Below are positions 13,234 to 15,295 of a stretch of 15,295 nt of DNA, piece by piece. Location: NCBI GenBank assembly GCA_014800065.1, contig JAAVGX010000054.1, positions 1 through 15,295 of the forward strand. The letters run 5' to 3'. The position numbers and the translations under genes were made by a program. The stretch's first letter is position 1; each line of letters starts with the position of its first letter. This stretch comes from Bacteroidales bacterium. GTDB lineage: Bacteria; Bacteroidota; Bacteroidia; Bacteroidales; Muribaculaceae. The notes below the pieces were generated by a model. The model saw only the letters and a program-made list of their open reading frames with translations. It made no database searches and was not told the DNA's origin.

Positions 13234-14800
13234 ATGAGAATCGGGCTGCGAGGGCTCGGGCACATTGGATGCCGTCGATGGCGGCGGAGACTATGCCGCC
13301 GGCGTAGCCTGCTCCTTCACCGCAGGGGTACAGGCCTCCGATTTCGATGTGCTGGAGGGTTTCGGGGTTTCGGGGAATGCGCACCGGGGATGATGTGCGT
13401 GTTTCGGCTCCGATGAGCACGGCTTCGTTGGTGAGGAATCCCCGTTGCTTTTGTCCGAACACTTTGAATCCTTCCTGAAGTCGGCGAGCTATGAACGGGG
13501 GCAGCAGTTTGTCTACTCTGCGAGCAATCAGTCCCGGGGGGTAGGATGAGGGTGGGAGGGTAGAGGAGGGGCGCCCGTTTACAAAGTCGTCCATACGCTG
13601 TGCCGGAGCTTGCTGGGTGTGATTCGCGCTCTCGAAGTAGGCCTTTTCAATATCTTCCTGAAAACGCATCATCTTCAATGCGTTGGAGCCTGTTTCGGGG
13701 TCGGGGATGTCTTGCGGAAGCACTTCCACCACCATGCCCGAGTTGGCCCACTTTGTGCCGCGGTTTGCGGGCGACATACCGTTTACAACTAATTGTCCCG
13801 GTGCGCTGGCTGCCGGAATTATGTATCCTCCGGGGCACATGCAGAAGGAGTACACGGCACGGTCGTCCACGCGGGTGAGCATTGAGTATTCAGCCGCCGG
13901 CAAATACTTTCCGCGTCCTTCTTTCGAGTGGTACTGGAGGCGATCGATCAGCTGCTGAGGGTGTTCCAAGCGCACCCCTACGGCTATGCCTTTGGGTTCG
14001 AGGCGTATGCCCGATTGGTCCAGCGATTGGTAAACATCGCGTGCCGAGTGACCTGTGGCCAGGATTACCGGTCCGTTGAACTCGCCGCCATCGGCAGTGC
14101 GAACACCCGTCACATCTCCGTCGGCAGTGCGGAGCAGGGCAGTGACCTTGGTATTGAAATGCACCTGTCCCCCGCAGCGAATGATGGTTTCGCGCATAGC
14201 CTTGATTACTTTGGGCAGCACATCGGTTCCGATGTGCGGGTGTGCATCCACCAGGATTGCATCCTGAGCTCCGTGCTGGTGAAAGATGCTGAGCACTTTG
14301 TCGACCGGCCCGCGTTTTTTGCTGCGGGTGTACAATTTACCGTCGGAGTAAGCCCCGGCTCCCCCTTCACCGAAGCAATAGTTTGATTCGGGATTTACGA
14401 TACCCTCACGGTTAATGGCAACCATGTCTTTACGTCGACTGTCCACATCCTTGCCGCGTTCGAGCATAATGGGTCGGATTCCGGCTTCGATCAGCTCCAA
14501 TGCTGCGAAAAGTCCGCCCGGGCCTGCGCCCACCACGATGACTTGCGGAGCATCGTCGGGCACGGGTTTATAATCAATCACCGGAGCAGCCACGGCAGAT
14601 TCATCGATAGAATCGATGTGTACCTTCACGGTGAGATTGACCATAACACGTTTTTGGCGAGCATCGATGGAGCGGCGAGTGATGTCCACGCGCTTGATTC
14701 GGCTTTCGGGCAGCCGCAGCATTGTGGCACATTCTTTGGATAGCAGGGCCGGTGTGGCAGCCGTGCGAGGGTCTATGCGGAGTGTGAGAGTTTCAATCAT
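13232..14800 (-). CDS. FAD-dependent dehydrogenase-like protein (COG2509 type)
   Basis: A 522-residue flavoprotein. An N-terminal 75 residues (RIDPRTA..., RIKRVDITRRSIDARQKRV) precede the FAD-binding Rossmann fold with VVGAGPGGLFAA (89-100) and the ribose-binding E114 in MLERG. The signature CFGEGGAGAYSDGKL (142-156) and LATGHSARD (247-255) follow. A C-terminal FAD motif, YPCGEGAGYAGGIVSAAIDG (491-510), closes the site. This matches the uncharacterised FAD dehydrogenases of COG2509, whose substrate is unknown. An in-frame TTG at 14836 is rejected in favour of the ATG at 14798-14800 (MIETLTLRID). That ATG overlaps the MATE stop by eight bases, so the two genes are probably translationally coupled. 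Confidence 0.9.
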   Translation of the reverse strand: MIETLTLRIDPRTAATPALLSKECATMLRLPESRIKRVDITRRSIDARQKRVMVNLTVKVHIDSIDESAVAAPVIDYKPVPDDAPQVIVVGAGPGGLFAALELIEAGIRPIMLERGKDVDSRRKDMVAINREGIVNPESNYCFGEGGAGAYSDGKLYTRSKKRGPVDKVLSIFHQHGAQDAILVDAHPHIGTDVLPKVIKAMRETIIRCGGQVHFNTKVTALLRTADGDVTGVRTADGGEFNGPVILATGHSARDVYQSLDQSGIRLEPKGIAVGVRLEHPQQLIDRLQYHSKEGRGKYLPAAEYSMLTRVDDRAVYSFCMCPGGYIIPAASAPGQLVVNGMSPANRGTKWANSGMVVEVLPQDIPDPETGSNALKMMRFQEDIEKAYFESANHTQQAPAQRMDDFVNGRPSSTLPPSSYPPGLIARRVDKLLPPFIARRLQEGFKVFGQKQRGFLTNEAVLIGAETRTSSPVRIPRNPETLQHIEIGGLYPCGEGAGYAGGIVSAAIDGIQCARALAARFS

Positions 14801-15295
14801 TTTGGGTAAGAGCTGCTTGGTTGAGTTGACGTGCAATTCGACGGTTCATGAACAGAGCAGTACCGATTGCGAGTATCGCGGCGAGGAAGTCGCTTGTGCA
14901 GATGGAGTACCAAACCCCGTCCACGCCCAATCGCGGAGGCAGAATGGCCAGCAACGGCACCAGGAATATAAGTTGGCGAGTGAGCGACAGGAAGATGGAC
15001 AAACCGGGTTTTCCGATGCTCTGAAAGTAGTTCTGAATCACAATTTGTGCGCCCACAATGGGGTAGGCCAGGAAGAAAATTCGGAATCCGAAGCGAGCAA
15101 TGTCAATCATACCGCGGTCGGTAGTGAACATGCTGCTGATAGTGTCGGGGAATATTTCGGTACAAAGAAATCCTACCGTGGAGATGATTGTGGCAAGGCC
15201 GATGCCGATTTTGAGCGTCTTTTTCACGCGAGGCCAGTTTGCTGCGCCGAAGTTGTAGCCGAGGATTGGCTGCATACCCTGAGTGATACCGAAAA
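14793..15295 (-). CDS. MATE family efflux transporter (partial, C-terminal third)
   Basis: The frame enters at the right edge without a start and gives 166 residues of an integral membrane protein. It begins with FGITQGMQPILGYNFGA, the strongly conserved MATE motif after the middle of the protein. Four hydrophobic segments follow, roughly KIGIGLATIISTVGFLC, FFLAYPIVGAQIVIQ, LIFLVPLLAILPP and SDFLAAILAIGTALF. MATE proteins use a proton or sodium gradient to export cationic drugs and metabolites. Family members are about 440-460 residues, so nearly two thirds lies outside. It is upstream of and overlaps the COG2509 flavoprotein. The pairing hints at a shared substrate, but no evidence fixes one. 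Confidence 0.9.
   Translation of the reverse strand, partial: FGITQGMQPILGYNFGAANWPRVKKTLKIGIGLATIISTVGFLCTEIFPDTISSMFTTDRGMIDIARFGFRIFFLAYPIVGAQIVIQNYFQSIGKPGLSIFLSLTRQLIFLVPLLAILPPRLGVDGVWYSICTSDFLAAILAIGTALFMNRRIARQLNQAALTQND

Noticed and set aside
14801..14836. TTG start extending the COG2509 protein by 12 residues
   Set aside because: The ATG at 14798-14800 overlaps the MATE stop in a typical coupled arrangement and gives a family-like N-terminus. Upstream TTG or GTG starts for rsmG, the cvfB-like gene and lpxD were rejected on similar grounds.

Overview
The window looks like chromosomal DNA from a member of the Bacteroidales. The strongest sign is a single gene that fuses LpxC to FabZ, an arrangement typical of Bacteroidetes. 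Supporting signs are promoter -7 elements of the TAnnTTTG type, A/T-rich leaders instead of clear Shine-Dalgarno sequences, a clpP-clpX-recQ cluster, and families common in this phylum (CvfB-like S1 protein, AlkD-like HEAT protein, COG2509 flavoprotein). The fairly G+C-rich coding sequence would suit a Muribaculaceae-like lineage, but that is only an impression. Almost everything recognised is core housekeeping. I found no phage, insertion sequence, CRISPR array, tRNA or defence island.

Layout. (1) 1-5125, minus strand: clpP, clpX, recQ and the start of an APH-fold sugar kinase-like gene lie close together and read leftwards as a probable operon. A Bacteroidetes-type promoter sits upstream of clpP and a perfect 10-bp hairpin lies between clpP and clpX. 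(2) 5262-5789, plus: a divergent AlkD-like DNA-repair gene. (3) 5824-7162, minus: rsmG followed by a glyoxalase-II-like metallo-hydrolase. (4) 7355-8718, plus: a CvfB-like RNA-binding protein, overlapped by four bases by a small unrecognised membrane protein. (5) 8894-12187, plus: lpxD, the lpxC-fabZ fusion and lpxA, the first steps of lipid A synthesis plus the fatty-acid dehydratase that competes for the same hydroxyacyl-ACP. (6) about 12191-12568, plus: rnpB, the RNase P RNA, starting a few bases after lpxA. (7) 12632-13105, plus: a DUF695-like protein. (8) 13232-15295, minus: a COG2509 FAD protein whose start overlaps the end of a MATE transporter that runs off the window.

How the parts fit. 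ClpP and ClpX form one ATP-dependent protease. LpxA, LpxC and LpxD act in order on UDP-GlcNAc, and FabZ draws on the same 3-hydroxyacyl-ACP pool, so co-expression could balance outer-membrane lipid against phospholipid. RNase P, RsmG and CvfB all act on RNA but occupy separate transcription units.

The unexplained signal is in the spaces between genes. There are several well-formed inverted repeats: clpP/clpX, rsmG/cvfB, upstream of lpxD, lpxC-fabZ/lpxA, and after rnpB. They were found by eye, without folding energies or conservation tests, so they are candidates for control elements rather than established ones. No clearly new multi-gene system is visible.
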